Below are positions 52,073-62,953 of a stretch of DNA of 64,000 nucleotides, piece after piece. The stretch lies in NCBI GenBank assembly GCA_902761655.1, contig CACWLD010000006.1, positions 1 through 64,000 on the forward strand. Direction: 5' to 3'. The first letter of the stretch is position 1. Every line of letters starts with the position of its first letter. This DNA comes from an uncultured Bacteroidia bacterium. GTDB lineage: Bacteria > Bacteroidota > Bacteroidia > Bacteroidales > UBA932. The translations under genes were made by a program, and so were the position numbers. The notes beneath the pieces were generated by a model. The model ran no database searches. It was not told the DNA's origin and saw nothing but the letters and a program-made list of their open reading frames with translations.

Positions 52073-55000
52073 CCGCCGCCCGCGTCGTTGGCGCGGTAGT
52101 GCGGCGCATAGAGGCACTCTATGTTGGCTACAGGGCTCCGGAAGGAGCCTTTTTGCGTTACATAGAACTCCTCGGTGACGGTCTGCTTCTCTTCGGCGAA
52201 GACTTCGTACCAGTACTCAGTGGTTTCCGCCTTGACGCTGCGGTAGCATCTCCAGGTGTAGGAGGAGAGCTGCTGCACGGGACGGAGGCCCGCAGGGCGT
52301 GGTGCCCTGAGCACCACAAAGCTGCGGTTCTCCTCGCTCCAGAGGCGGTACTCCGCACGGATGAGGTCGCCCACGTTCACCATATCGCCGTCCTTGAGCT
52401 CCTTGTCGCCAAGGAAGTACTTGCGCTCTATGGTGAAGCCGTTGCCAGCCGCCTTTATCTGCTCGAAAGGCTTGCTGAAGCTTGCGCTCAGGGCAATCAC
52501 CTTGGTGTCCAGGATCTCGCGCGGAGCGTTGAGCACAGAACCAAGGGCCTGTATGTATCCAGGGTCAGAAGCCCACTGCTGGGTCTCCTTCTGAACCATT
52601 ATCCAAAGGCGGATGCCGTTGGCGATATCGGCGTAGCCATACTTGTCAAGAAGGTCGCAGAGCAGGGAGTGGGCGTAGAGCTCGCTCTCCATCTGGCCGC
52701 GCCACGGCATTACTGCGTTGGGGAAGTACTGGCCTCCGGAAACGTGCGGCTGGGCATACTGGACAAGGGATTCAAGGTCCTTGCTCAGGGACTTGCGCAT
52801 ACGGGATGCGCTGAAGATCTTTATGCCCCAGTCGCTTGCAAGGCGCAGGCCTTCCTGGGATTCGTAAAGCAGCTGCAAAGTCTTGATGCGGAAGGTCTTT
52901 GCCAGGATCTGGCCGTTGAGCCCGCGCACCTTGGTTGGAACCAGATATTTCTTGAAAGCCTTCTTGAAGTCTCTCCATTCCTTGCTGTCTATGCCCTTGC
53001 GGCTGAAAGGAACGGATGCGTACAGGGCGCGGATGTATGCGTACTGAGCCATAGATATGCCGCCGTACCAGTAAGGCCTCTTGTCCTTGTGGAAGTACTG
53101 GGCATCCAGGTACTGGACTGTGGCGGGATCGGCCTTAAGGCCCATCAGGGCGAACTTCTCAAGAAGCACGGCGGTCAAGATTGGAGACGCCTCCATCTCA
53201 GGGAACCAGGAGAATCCGCCGTTTGACTTCTTGCAGGCCATTATGCGCTTCATCACATCTTCCTTCTGTTCAGTACTGAGACGTCCCTGCCCCATCCTCT
53301 CAAGGAGATAGTTGGCGTAATAGGAATCCAGCAGGCAGACAAGGTTGTTGGATTTGATGTCTATCTTTTCAGGTATAGCCTCACCCAGCATCTGGAAGAT
53401 GGATATCTCCCTGACTTTGGCAAGCGAGCCGGCCACGTTCACGAACTGGCCGCGCAGGCGTGCAATGACAGCATCCCTGTCGTCAGTGGTGAAAAGTAGG
53501 GAGGAATGCGCCTCCGTAAGGGTCTGCACGGGCTTGTAAACCGGGATTGCGGTGAACAGGGCGTCGGAGCCAAAGTCTCCCTGGTCCGCGGTGAACTTGA
53601 CCATTATGCCAAGGCTGTCTGCTGCGGGTACCGTAGCGTCATAGCTGAAACGGGCGGCTGAAGAAGCCGGAACAATAATCCTCTCGCTGTGGGTTGACAG
53701 CAATGGCGCCTTCTTGTAGTCCGCTCCGTCGTAGAAACTGATTTCCACCACTCCGGAGATATCCTGGTCCTTGCTGTTGGACAAGGTTATTGCCGGAGAG
53801 TATTTATCGTCGCTGTACAGGTACAGGGGTTCCACAATGGCCACCTTCACCGGCAGCGAGACAACCATCTCGCGGCGCAGCACGGCATTACGCATCTGCC
53901 TGTCAATGGCAAACAACTGGACGTAATAGGTGGACAGCTTGTCCGCATTGGTGAACCTTAGGCTCACCTCCCCATTTTCATCTGCCAGCAGGAACGGCTC
54001 CCAGGCAATTGTATTGGCAAAGTTCTCGCGGATGTAGCCGGATTCCGGAGCCGACTCCGGTTCCGGGGCCGCATAACCCATCGCCGGAACTTCCTCCATT
54101 TCGGTCATTGGAAGGGCATCGTCCAGGACCGCGGCGGATGCTGTTGAATACTGCACCGCATCCATAGATTCTTCAAACAGCATCTCTCCGTTACGGGCGG
54201 CAGCCTTGAACATAGGACGGCCGCCTCCTGCGTAGAAGTATGGAGTATAGATATCCGCATCGCAATAATCCGTTCCTGTGAACACACTTGAAAGGATGTG
54301 GGCGGGAGTCACCTGGCTTGCGCGAAGCACCCTCCATACGTTGGAAGCCATATTCTCTGTGCTCTTGTCAAATATGCTTGCGGCAACCTCCATTCCGGGG
54401 AGTCCGGAGAATGTAAAGGTGTATGTCCTGCCGGGAAGGGTCTCGTCGCTGAAACGCGTCACCTTGAGGGGCATCTCATACCTGGTGTCCGGGCGGCGTG
54501 CCACCGCGGAGTATGTATGATAGCTTCCGTTCTGGAAATACAGGAGTTCCAGGGTGATGGCATCGGGATAAGTATCCTTGTAGTCATAGCTTACGGTAGC
54601 TTCTGCGGGAGCTCCGCCCTGTGGGGCGAACTCCAGCAGACGGGTGTCCAGAAGGACGTTGCCTGGACCGTAAAGGCTGGCTATCATCCAGGTGCGCTGG
54701 TTTCCTGCAACTGTCCTGACGGCCAATGTATCCTGGGAACTGAGGGTCTTGAAGAAGTACTCCTTGGGCTCCTCTGGCTTTTTCTGTACCGAGCAGTAGC
54801 TCTCAAAGGTCTTGGTCTCTCCGGTGGCGTCAATTACTTGTACTTCCATCGAATAGTTAAGGTAGTCGCTGTCATCCGGGGTCACCTCCACTGAGAAATT
54901 ACCCTGGCCGTCAACGGCCAGCACTCCGGAAGCCACCTCCTGCCAGTTCTTGCGCAGGGTGTAGGTTATGTTGGCTGCTCCAAGTCCGTGGCCGGAATAG

Positions 55001-56817
55001 CTAAGGATGGTTCCCTTGAGTTCTATCTTGTCCACCGGACGGTAATATGTCCTTTCGTGTTTCCATATGAGTTCGTACGTGGGAAGGACAAAGTCGTCCA
55101 CCCTGAGGCTCCTGGTGGCAAGGGTGAGATTACCCAGGCGGATCTCCAGGCGGTACATTCCGTTCCTCTCTCCCCTCTTGAGGACGAATTCCCCGGCAAC
55201 AGAGCCGAATTCATTGGTTTCCAGTTCTTTATGGTCAATCTCACGGCCACGGGCATCCATCAGCCTTGCGGTGACCTTACGGCCTGCCGGGCAGTTCTTG
55301 AGGGTGTATTCCCCGGTGTAGAGCATAGCCTTGAAAAAGACCGTCTCGTCCGGATTGAAGGCGCTGCGGTCCGTAATCAGGTATGCGTGCAACTGGTCTT
55401 CATCCGGGCTGTATTCTTCCTGGTTGTGGAAATAGACATAGTTGTCACGGGAGCGGCGGGTATATCCCTGTGCGTCCTTGTATGTCACGTACACCTTACG
55501 TGACCTGGAACGTATCTGAAGCTGGCTGGAGATGTCTTCGCCCAAAGCGGCAAAACCGTTGGATGTGTCAATGGAAGTGCGGCCGGTCTCCTTGTTGTCA
55601 TTGTCCAATACTACAAGGTCCACAAGTCCCAGGGGCCTGCCGGTCTTGTAATCGGCGGCAAAGGCGCTGAAACCGGCGGCGTCTTTGCGCAATGCGACAG
55701 ATACGGTATAACGCTCGTACTGGTCATCCCTCTCCGTCTTTCCATTGAAACAGTGGACGTCATAGCGGCCGTCATCCATTGCCGGAAGGTTGAACTTGAC
55801 GGTGTCAACCACAAAATAGCTGCCTGTGGGATTCTTTAGTTCCGTCTGCCAGGTCACTTTCTTGTTCTGGATCAGTTGGAACGTAACGGAAGGCAGGTTG
55901 CGCAGATAAACCTCAACCGCGCCTTCTTCTATCTTGTAACCTATCGCCTTGGAATTGAGGTTTTCCAGCAGCATATCCGGATCGTCGCAAAGCTTGGCTA
56001 TGGCCCTTTCAGAACCGGAAAAGGCATCCCTTTCCTTTATGAAACTCTCGCAGGCGTCCCTGAGGGATGCGTATTCCTTGGAGGAGCCCTTTTTCTCCCT
56101 GAGTTCATCGTAATAGATGGAAAGCAGGTCCTGGCGCGCCATCAGCGCCACGGCCTTGCCGGCGTATTTGCCTGCATAGGCATTCAGATCGTCTTTCTGC
56201 TTGTCGCGCTCCTTCCAGGTTATGCGGGCATATTCCGCGAAAGGCTCTTCGGGATATTTACCCTTGATGAGATCGCTGAACTCAGGGCTCTCCTCCCTTT
56301 GGAAGAAGATGCTCCAGAGTGCGTACTCGTAGTCATTGTGAAGGTATTGGGGCAGCAGTTCGGAATACAACTGGCTGTTTATGCGGTAGTCCCTTTCGTA
56401 GAATTCCTCATTGCGGGAAGCCTGCAGGCCTGCCTTGTTCTTGCGTACGAATTCCAGCAATTCCTTTGGGTTATCGCCCATCTTCATATAGAAGGCGGCC
56501 ACGGGGACCGGAAAGTCCTCTATCTCCTTGCGGAATGCCTGGTCCAGTTCCTCGGTCAGTTTCCAGTTGGCGCGGGAGCGTACGTGCACGTACTGCTGGC
56601 ACGCATCGTAATAATCCCAGGCAAGTTTCTTTGACAAGGCTTCTTTCTTTATGTTCTCCAGTATCTTCTGCTGGTCCTGGGGCTTGTCCTGGTTCATTGC
56701 CGTGTAGAAAGATTTCCACAGCGAGGTCAGGGTGTGTCCCTGGTCGTCTTTTGCAAATGCACTCATACAAATGATTGACAGGATGGCGCTTGCCATCATT
56801 CTGAGAATACGTTTCAT
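52051..56817 (-). CDS. Alpha-2-macroglobulin-like secreted protein without thioester
   Basis: 1588 residues with a Sec signal (MKRILRMMASAILSIICMSAFA). The first 300 residues are helical and Lys/Glu-rich. A series of macroglobulin beta-domains follows (for example YLITDRSAFNPDETVFFKAM and YRLEIRLGNLTLATRSLRVD), then the bait and alpha-2-M region around NTIAWEPFLLADENGEVSLRF. An alpha/alpha-toroid part comes next (KSNGGFSWFPEMEASPILTA), and the C-terminal receptor-like domain ends YAPHYRAND. No C-x-E-Q thioester motif is seen. Bacteroidota have many such envelope proteins, often with unclear roles. No partner penicillin-binding protein gene is adjacent. Confidence 0.88.
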   Translation of the reverse strand: MKRILRMMASAILSIICMSAFAKDDQGHTLTSLWKSFYTAMNQDKPQDQQKILENIKKEALSKKLAWDYYDACQQYVHVRSRANWKLTEELDQAFRKEIEDFPVPVAAFYMKMGDNPKELLEFVRKNKAGLQASRNEEFYERDYRINSQLYSELLPQYLHNDYEYALWSIFFQREESPEFSDLIKGKYPEEPFAEYARITWKERDKQKDDLNAYAGKYAGKAVALMARQDLLSIYYDELREKKGSSKEYASLRDACESFIKERDAFSGSERAIAKLCDDPDMLLENLNSKAIGYKIEEGAVEVYLRNLPSVTFQLIQNKKVTWQTELKNPTGSYFVVDTVKFNLPAMDDGRYDVHCFNGKTERDDQYERYTVSVALRKDAAGFSAFAADYKTGRPLGLVDLVVLDNDNKETGRTSIDTSNGFAALGEDISSQLQIRSRSRKVYVTYKDAQGYTRRSRDNYVYFHNQEEYSPDEDQLHAYLITDRSAFNPDETVFFKAMLYTGEYTLKNCPAGRKVTARLMDARGREIDHKELETNEFGSVAGEFVLKRGERNGMYRLEIRLGNLTLATRSLRVDDFVLPTYELIWKHERTYYRPVDKIELKGTILSYSGHGLGAANITYTLRKNWQEVASGVLAVDGQGNFSVEVTPDDSDYLNYSMEVQVIDATGETKTFESYCSVQKKPEEPKEYFFKTLSSQDTLAVRTVAGNQRTWMIASLYGPGNVLLDTRLLEFAPQGGAPAEATVSYDYKDTYPDAITLELLYFQNGSYHTYSAVARRPDTRYEMPLKVTRFSDETLPGRTYTFTFSGLPGMEVAASIFDKSTENMASNVWRVLRASQVTPAHILSSVFTGTDYCDADIYTPYFYAGGGRPMFKAAARNGEMLFEESMDAVQYSTASAAVLDDALPMTEMEEVPAMGYAAPEPESAPESGYIRENFANTIAWEPFLLADENGEVSLRFTNADKLSTYYVQLFAIDRQMRNAVLRREMVVSLPVKVAIVEPLYLYSDDKYSPAITLSNSKDQDISGVVEISFYDGADYKKAPLLSTHSERIIVPASSAARFSYDATVPAADSLGIMVKFTADQGDFGSDALFTAIPVYKPVQTLTEAHSSLLFTTDDRDAVIARLRGQFVNVAGSLAKVREISIFQMLGEAIPEKIDIKSNNLVCLLDSYYANYLLERMGQGRLSTEQKEDVMKRIMACKKSNGGFSWFPEMEASPILTAVLLEKFALMGLKADPATVQYLDAQYFHKDKRPYWYGGISMAQYAYIRALYASVPFSRKGIDSKEWRDFKKAFKKYLVPTKVRGLNGQILAKTFRIKTLQLLYESQEGLRLASDWGIKIFSASRMRKSLSKDLESLVQYAQPHVSGGQYFPNAVMPWRGQMESELYAHSLLCDLLDKYGYADIANGIRLWIMVQKETQQWASDPGYIQALGSVLNAPREILDTKVIALSASFSKPFEQIKAAGNGFTIERKYFLGDKELKDGDMVNVGDLIRAEYRLWSEENRSFVVLRAPRPAGLRPVQQLSSYTWRCYRSVKAETTEYWYEVFAEEKQTVTEEFYVTQKGSFRSPVANIECLYAPHYRANDAGGGYTLLSQ

Positions 56818-56833
56818 AATAAACCAATTAAAA

Positions 56834-56859
56834 AGGCCCCTGCAAAAGTTCAGGGACCT
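56834..56859 (-). terminator. Intrinsic terminator after guaB
   Basis: On the minus strand AGGTCCCTG, an 8-base loop, then CAGGGGCCT (9 pairs with one G-T), followed by TTTTTAATT. It lies between the guaB stop and the macroglobulin start, so it should end guaB transcripts. Confidence 0.8.
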
Positions 56860-56882
56860 TTCTGCTATATCAAAATCCGTTC

Positions 56883-58379
<1,497 letters not shown>

Positions 58380-58389
58380 TTATTGCGTG

Positions 58390-58418
58390 CAAAGATACAA
58401 ATTAAATTCTTATCTTTG
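58390..58418. promoter_or_regulatory. Divergent -7 elements for guaB and the GH13 gene
   Basis: TATCTTTG occurs on the minus strand at 58397-58390 (22-29 bases of spacing to the guaB ATG region) and on the plus strand at 58411-58418 (24 bases before the GH13 ATG). Both fit TAnnTTTG. A TTG at 58383-58385 is 25 bases from the plus element, rather far. The two promoters would face apart from one 80-base interval. Confidence 0.45.
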
Positions 58419-58441
58419 GGTATATTGGAAATTTAAAATTT

Positions 58442-60148
58442 ATGAGATTGCGCCTTATAATCTGCGCTCTTGTGTGCCTTATGACCACTACAGCCCTGTC
58501 AGCCCCCGACCCAAGCCAGCCGTCCTGGCTCAGCGAGGCCGTATTCTACCAGATTTACCCGTCCTCCTTCCAGGACAGCGACGGCAACGGAATAGGAGAC
58601 ATCCCCGGCATCATCTCCAGGCTGGGCTATATCAAGTCCATTGGCGTGACGGCCATCTGGCTGAACCCGGTGTACGTTTCCGGATGGACGGACGGCGGAT
58701 ATGACGTGATTGACTTCTACAAGGTGGACCCGCGCTTCGGGACCAACTCCGACCTTGTGGAACTGGTGAACCAGGCCCACGCACGCGGCATCAAGGTGGT
58801 GATGGACCTTGTGGCAGGCCACTCTTCGGACCAGAACGAATGGTTCCTGCAGTCTAAGGAAGCCCCAAACCTGCGCTATTCTGACTATTACATCTGGCCA
58901 AGTTTCAAGCCAGAAACCGGCTCCAACGTGCAGATGCAGGGAGGCGGCACCCTCCTGAGCAAATTCGTTGCAACAGACGCACCGCGCGGGCCATATTACA
59001 TAAAGAATTTCTTTGACACGCAGCCCGCGCTGAACTTTGGCTTTGCCAACCCTGATCCCTCCCATCCGTGGGAGCAGGCTGTCGACGCCCCCGGCCCAAA
59101 GGCAATGAGGCGCGAGCTCAAGAACATAATGTCTTTCTGGATGGACAAGGGCGTGGACGGCTTCCGCGTTGATATGGCCGCCAGCCTGGTAAAGAATGAC
59201 GATGACAAATCAGAGACCATAAAACTCTGGAAAGAAGACTTTGTCAAGTGGTTCGACCAGGAATACCCCGAGGGCATCCTGATTGCGGAATGGTTCAACC
59301 CGGCACAGTCCACCGAGGCCGGCTTCGACCTGGACTTCTTCTGCCACGACGGCCAGTACAACTACTCCACCCTGTTCTTCTACGGCCGAAGGGGCCGCGG
59401 AGGCCAGGAGCCCACGCCGCCGTACTTTGACAAGGCGGGCGGCGGCGGCCTCCAGACCTGGTACAACCTTTACAAATACCAATACGACTCCGTGCAGGGC
59501 AAGGGCTACGTGTCAATGCCTTCGGGCAACCACGATTTCAACCGCCTGTGCACGGAAGGGCGCACCTCCCCGGAGGAACTCAAGGTGGCAATGACCTTCT
59601 TCCTCACTATGCCGGGAGTGCCTTTCATCTATTACGGCGATGAGATTGGCCTCAAGCAGAACCCCGCCGCGCCTCCTACGGAGGGATCAGGCGGGCGTGC
59701 CGGCTGCCGCATCCCAATGCTTTGGGACGGCAGCGCAAACGCAGGCTTCTCCACCGCCCCCATAGAGAAGATCTACATCCCGCAGGACCCCAACCCTGAC
59801 AGGATGACCGTAGAAAAGGCGGAGGCCGATCCAGCCTCGCTGCTGAACTACGTCCGCGGGCTGCTGAGGCTCCGCAAGGAGGTAAAGGCGCTGGGCGCCA
59901 ACGCCTCTTGGCGCCTTGTCAGCAGCCTTGAGCAGCCATACCCTATGGTTTACGAGCGCAGGCTTGGAAGCGAGCGCTGCTACGTTGTGATAAACCCTTC
60001 TGCCAAGGCCGTGAGCGTAAACCTGCCCACGGAGGCAACCAAGCCGGAAATCATTGGCGGAAACTATAAGAAGTGCTCTTACAAACAGGGCAGGAAGGGA
60101 GATACCATAAACATTTCGGCCACATCCGCGGCCATTTTCAAATTCTGA
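58442..60148 (+). CDS. Secreted GH13 (alpha-amylase family) glycoside hydrolase
   Basis: 568 residues with a signal peptide (LRLIICALVCLMTTTALS). GH13 motifs in order: YQIYPSSFQDSDGNGIGDI, TAIWLNPVY, VVMDLVAGHSSDQNEWF (region I), GVDGFRVDMAAS (nucleophile Asp, region II), GILIAEWFN (acid/base Glu, region III) and MPSGNHDFNRL (region IV Asp). The C-terminal beta-domain ends near residue 568. Subfamily and substrate cannot be read with confidence; it resembles oligo-1,6-glucosidase/neopullulanase-type enzymes. The next gene is a sugar kinase 1 base downstream, suggesting an alpha-glucan or sucrose-related role. Confidence 0.9.
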   Translation: MRLRLIICALVCLMTTTALSAPDPSQPSWLSEAVFYQIYPSSFQDSDGNGIGDIPGIISRLGYIKSIGVTAIWLNPVYVSGWTDGGYDVIDFYKVDPRFGTNSDLVELVNQAHARGIKVVMDLVAGHSSDQNEWFLQSKEAPNLRYSDYYIWPSFKPETGSNVQMQGGGTLLSKFVATDAPRGPYYIKNFFDTQPALNFGFANPDPSHPWEQAVDAPGPKAMRRELKNIMSFWMDKGVDGFRVDMAASLVKNDDDKSETIKLWKEDFVKWFDQEYPEGILIAEWFNPAQSTEAGFDLDFFCHDGQYNYSTLFFYGRRGRGGQEPTPPYFDKAGGGGLQTWYNLYKYQYDSVQGKGYVSMPSGNHDFNRLCTEGRTSPEELKVAMTFFLTMPGVPFIYYGDEIGLKQNPAAPPTEGSGGRAGCRIPMLWDGSANAGFSTAPIEKIYIPQDPNPDRMTVEKAEADPASLLNYVRGLLRLRKEVKALGANASWRLVSSLEQPYPMVYERRLGSERCYVVINPSAKAVSVNLPTEATKPEIIGGNYKKCSYKQGRKGDTINISATSAAIFKF

Positions 60149-60149
60149 A

Positions 60150-60995
60150 GTGAAGAAAGTAATTGTAGGACTGGGTGAAATCCTTTGGGATATGCTCCCC
60201 TCAGGCAAGGCACTGGGAGGGGCTCCGGCCAACTTCGCTTACCACGCCAGCCGCCTGGGAGAGGAAGGCTGGACGGTAAGCGCCGTGGGAGAAGACTCCC
60301 TTGGCCGTGAAATCCTGTCCCTGATGCGCAGTAAGCAGCTCCACTACATAATTGCCGTGACCGGCAAGCCAACGGGCACCGTGGAGGTGTCCCTGGACAG
60401 CAGCGGCGTACCTTCCTACATAATCAAGGAAGACGTTGCCTGGGACAATATACCCTTCACCCCGGATATGGAAGACCTTGCCAAGCAGGCCGATGCCGTG
60501 TGCTTCGGCTCCCTGGTGCAGCGTATGTCTTCCCGCGAGACCGTGCTCCGCTTCCTCAGGGAGATGCGGCCGGATGCTCTCAAGGTGTTCGACATAAACC
60601 TGCGCCAGCACTATTACACAAAGGAAGTGTTGGAGGAGTCCCTGCGGCTGGCGGATATCCTCAAGATCAATGACCAGGAAATCCGCGACGTGGCCGGCCT
60701 GCTGTCGCTGCCCAGCGACACTACTGCCGCCTGCCGCAAGCTGATATCCAAATACGGCCTCCAGATGGTAATCCACACTAAGGGAGCCCAAGGGAGCGAG
60801 GTAATCACTGCAAGTGAAGTAATCCCACAGGCGGCCGGAGAGGTCCAGGTAGTGGATACCGTGGGTGCCGGCGATTCATTCACCGCGGCGTTCGTGGTCG
60901 CTTACCTGCGCGGCGCTTCCCTTGCGGAAGCCCAGCGCCTGGCCAGCGACACCGCCGCCTACGTCTGCTCCCGCAAAGGCGCAATGCCTCAATAA
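60150..60995 (+). CDS. PfkB-family carbohydrate kinase (fructokinase-like)
   Basis: 281 residues starting at GTG 60150, one base after the GH13 TGA. The N-terminus VIVGLGEILWDMLPSGKALGGAPANFAYH carries the PfkB signature 1 region and the substrate-binding GGAPAN. The C-terminal catalytic motif is VDTVGAGDSFTAAFVVAYL (base Asp and anion hole). The end AYVCSRKGAMPQ is typical of bacterial fructokinases. It probably phosphorylates a hexose such as fructose. Cotranscription with GH13 is likely. Confidence 0.9.
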   Translation: MKKVIVGLGEILWDMLPSGKALGGAPANFAYHASRLGEEGWTVSAVGEDSLGREILSLMRSKQLHYIIAVTGKPTGTVEVSLDSSGVPSYIIKEDVAWDNIPFTPDMEDLAKQADAVCFGSLVQRMSSRETVLRFLREMRPDALKVFDINLRQHYYTKEVLEESLRLADILKINDQEIRDVAGLLSLPSDTTAACRKLISKYGLQMVIHTKGAQGSEVITASEVIPQAAGEVQVVDTVGAGDSFTAAFVVAYLRGASLAEAQRLASDTAAYVCSRKGAMPQ

Positions 60996-61019
60996 AAGAA
61001 AAACAATAAGCTGTAAAAT

Positions 61020-61874
61020 ATGAAAAAGACATTTATACTTTGCGCCGCCGCATTCCTGACACTGTCCATTGCGGCATTTGCGCAGCCAAGTTTGCCAAAG
61101 GCCCCGGAAGACCCGGCATTCCAGCATAAAGAACTGCCATGCACCAACAGTTCCGGCAAGATACTTTATGGAGAACTGTACACCCCTGTCAATGGCCCGT
61201 CAGTCAAGCCTCTGGTAATTATGGCCCACGGGTTCAACAGCACATACACCTGCTTCTATGACATCATTCCGGAACTGGCCAAGGACGGTTTCCTGTGCTA
61301 TGCCTTTGACTTCAGCGGAGGTTCTACCAGAAGCCGCAGCGAGGGAAAGACGGAAGATATGACCATATTCACGGAAGTCCAGGACCTTATTGATGTTGTA
61401 GAGATGTTCCGATGGACCACAGGGGTTGACACGGACAATATATTCATAGTTGGAGAGAGCCAGGGAGGCCTTGTTGCCGCAATGACCGCCGCCAGGATTC
61501 CGGATAAGATAAAGGGAGTTGGCCTTATGTATCCAGCGTTCAGCATCCCGTCCAGCGCCGCTCGCTTCTACCCAGACCGCGTAGTTCCTGACACAATTAA
61601 CTCAATGGGAATGACTTTGGGAGGCAATTATTACCGTTCAATGTTTGATTATGACCTATACACAGACATAGCAAAGTACAAGGGGCCCGTAATTGACATC
61701 CACGGTGACGCGGACAGACTGGTAAACAAGAGCGTGTCAGACCAGGCAGCGCAAGTCTATTCCAACTGCGAATACCACGTAATTGCCGGCGGAGACCACG
61801 GATTTACAAATCCTGAACACCGCGCCCAGTGCCGTGCCTTCCTCCGCAATTTCTTCAACTCCCATATCAAGTAG
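61020..61874 (+). CDS. Secreted alpha/beta hydrolase (esterase-like)
   Basis: 284 residues with a Sec signal (MKKTFILCAAAFLTLSIAAFAQ). The oxyanion HG motif is VIMAHGFNSTYTC. The nucleophile elbow is IVGESQGGLVAAM (Ser), the acid IDIHGDADRLVNK (Asp) and the base GGDHGFTNPEH (His), a complete triad. It resembles cinnamoyl/feruloyl-esterase-like and S33-type hydrolases; the substrate is not determined. It lies 24 bases after the kinase in the same direction. Confidence 0.85.
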   Translation: MKKTFILCAAAFLTLSIAAFAQPSLPKAPEDPAFQHKELPCTNSSGKILYGELYTPVNGPSVKPLVIMAHGFNSTYTCFYDIIPELAKDGFLCYAFDFSGGSTRSRSEGKTEDMTIFTEVQDLIDVVEMFRWTTGVDTDNIFIVGESQGGLVAAMTAARIPDKIKGVGLMYPAFSIPSSAARFYPDRVVPDTINSMGMTLGGNYYRSMFDYDLYTDIAKYKGPVIDIHGDADRLVNKSVSDQAAQVYSNCEYHVIAGGDHGFTNPEHRAQCRAFLRNFFNSHIK

Positions 61875-61926
61875 GCAAATAACCCTCCTTGACTTTTCAT
61901 GGTTTTTGCGTCTTATTATGTGAAGT

Positions 61927-62418
61927 ATGGATAAGACGCTGGAAATAGAACTGGCCCGGATAAGGCCCAAAGTCCTTGCATTGGCAAAGAAGTTTCTCAA
62001 GGCATCCAAAATGGTCGATGATCCGGAGGATATTGTACAGGATGTCCTTCTCAGGCTGTGGAAGACTTCTCAGGAAGGAACTCAGATCCGCAATGCAGAG
62101 GCTTGGGCCATTTCCATCACAAAGAACAGTTGCATCTCCCTTTGGCGTAAAAAAAGAGGAGAAAGGAGTCAGTTGCTTCCGGAATGGCTTCCAGACGGGA
62201 ACGATGCCTCTATGCGGGTTGAGCAGTGCGAGGCCCAGATCATTGTCGGAAAAGCATTTGACAGGCTTCCTTCCGCTACCCGCCGCTTGTTGCAGCTGAA
62301 AGCGACGGGGCTCTCCTTAGATGAAATAGCCATTGTAACAGGCCGTCCCAAGGGCAGCATAAAGAGCTCTATCTCAGCGGCAAGGAAAGAAATGATAAAA
62401 ACACTTAATATCAAATAA
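61927..62418 (+). CDS. ECF-type RNA polymerase sigma factor
   Basis: 163 residues. Region 2 includes DDPEDIVQDVLLRLWK and NAEAWAISITKNSCISLWRKK. Region 4 includes FDRLPSATRRLLQLKATGLSLDEIAIVTGRPKGSIKSSI. No other domains are present. The following gene, one base downstream, has the plan of an anti-sigma factor. Target promoters are not evident. Confidence 0.9.
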   Translation: MDKTLEIELARIRPKVLALAKKFLKASKMVDDPEDIVQDVLLRLWKTSQEGTQIRNAEAWAISITKNSCISLWRKKRGERSQLLPEWLPDGNDASMRVEQCEAQIIVGKAFDRLPSATRRLLQLKATGLSLDEIAIVTGRPKGSIKSSISAARKEMIKTLNIK

Positions 62419-62419
62419 A

Positions 62420-62953
62420 ATGGACCGGAAAGACTTGATAAGACTATACCTGGAAGCGGAGACTACAAGCGCGCAGGAACAGGAACTTGCCGCCTCCTTT
62501 GCCTCCCTCCCGCCAAGGGATGATGAAGAAAAGGCTGTCTGTGATATGCTTCAGGCAGTAAAGCCGCTGCCTGTCGAGAATCTTCCGGAAGCGGAAGATG
62601 AGTTTGACCGCATTGTCACAAGGCCTAAAGTCCGGAGATACTACACCTGGGGGCTGGCCCTGGCGGGTGTAGCAGCTGCCATCGCCGCAATAATAGTCCT
62701 GACTAATAAGCCAGCCATCCCGGAGACGCAGTCTCCTTCTCAAGAAGAGTATGAAGTTCTGATCCAGCAACTCAATTTTATATCCAATTTCAATCCGGCA
62801 GAAGCCGACAGCTTTGAATTCAAACCCGTTGGGGACGGGTTTGTAATGACCGCCCGTTTCCCCGACGGGCAGACCGCATCTTTCATAGTCACGCCACTGG
62901 ATGGTGGTAAATCCTTCAATCTGGTATCACTTAACGACAAAAAAGCATTATGA
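62420..62953 (+). CDS. Probable membrane anti-sigma factor
   Basis: 177 residues. The N-terminal 75 are cytoplasmic and Glu-rich (YLEAETTSAQEQELAASF), like the sigma-binding part of Bacteroidota anti-sigma factors. One membrane segment is at about 76-95 (WGLALAGVAAAIAAIIVLT), followed by an 80-residue outer part (FEFKPVGDGFVMTARFPDGQ). No zinc motif is seen. The function is assigned from position between the ECF gene and a secreted protein, with a 4-base overlap to the latter. Confidence 0.7.
   Translation: MDRKDLIRLYLEAETTSAQEQELAASFASLPPRDDEEKAVCDMLQAVKPLPVENLPEAEDEFDRIVTRPKVRRYYTWGLALAGVAAAIAAIIVLTNKPAIPETQSPSQEEYEVLIQQLNFISNFNPAEADSFEFKPVGDGFVMTARFPDGQTASFIVTPLDGGKSFNLVSLNDKKAL

Noticed and set aside
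52051..56817. A thioester-type alpha-2-macroglobulin trapping proteases covalently.
   Set aside because: No C-x-E-Q motif can be found in the 1588 residues.
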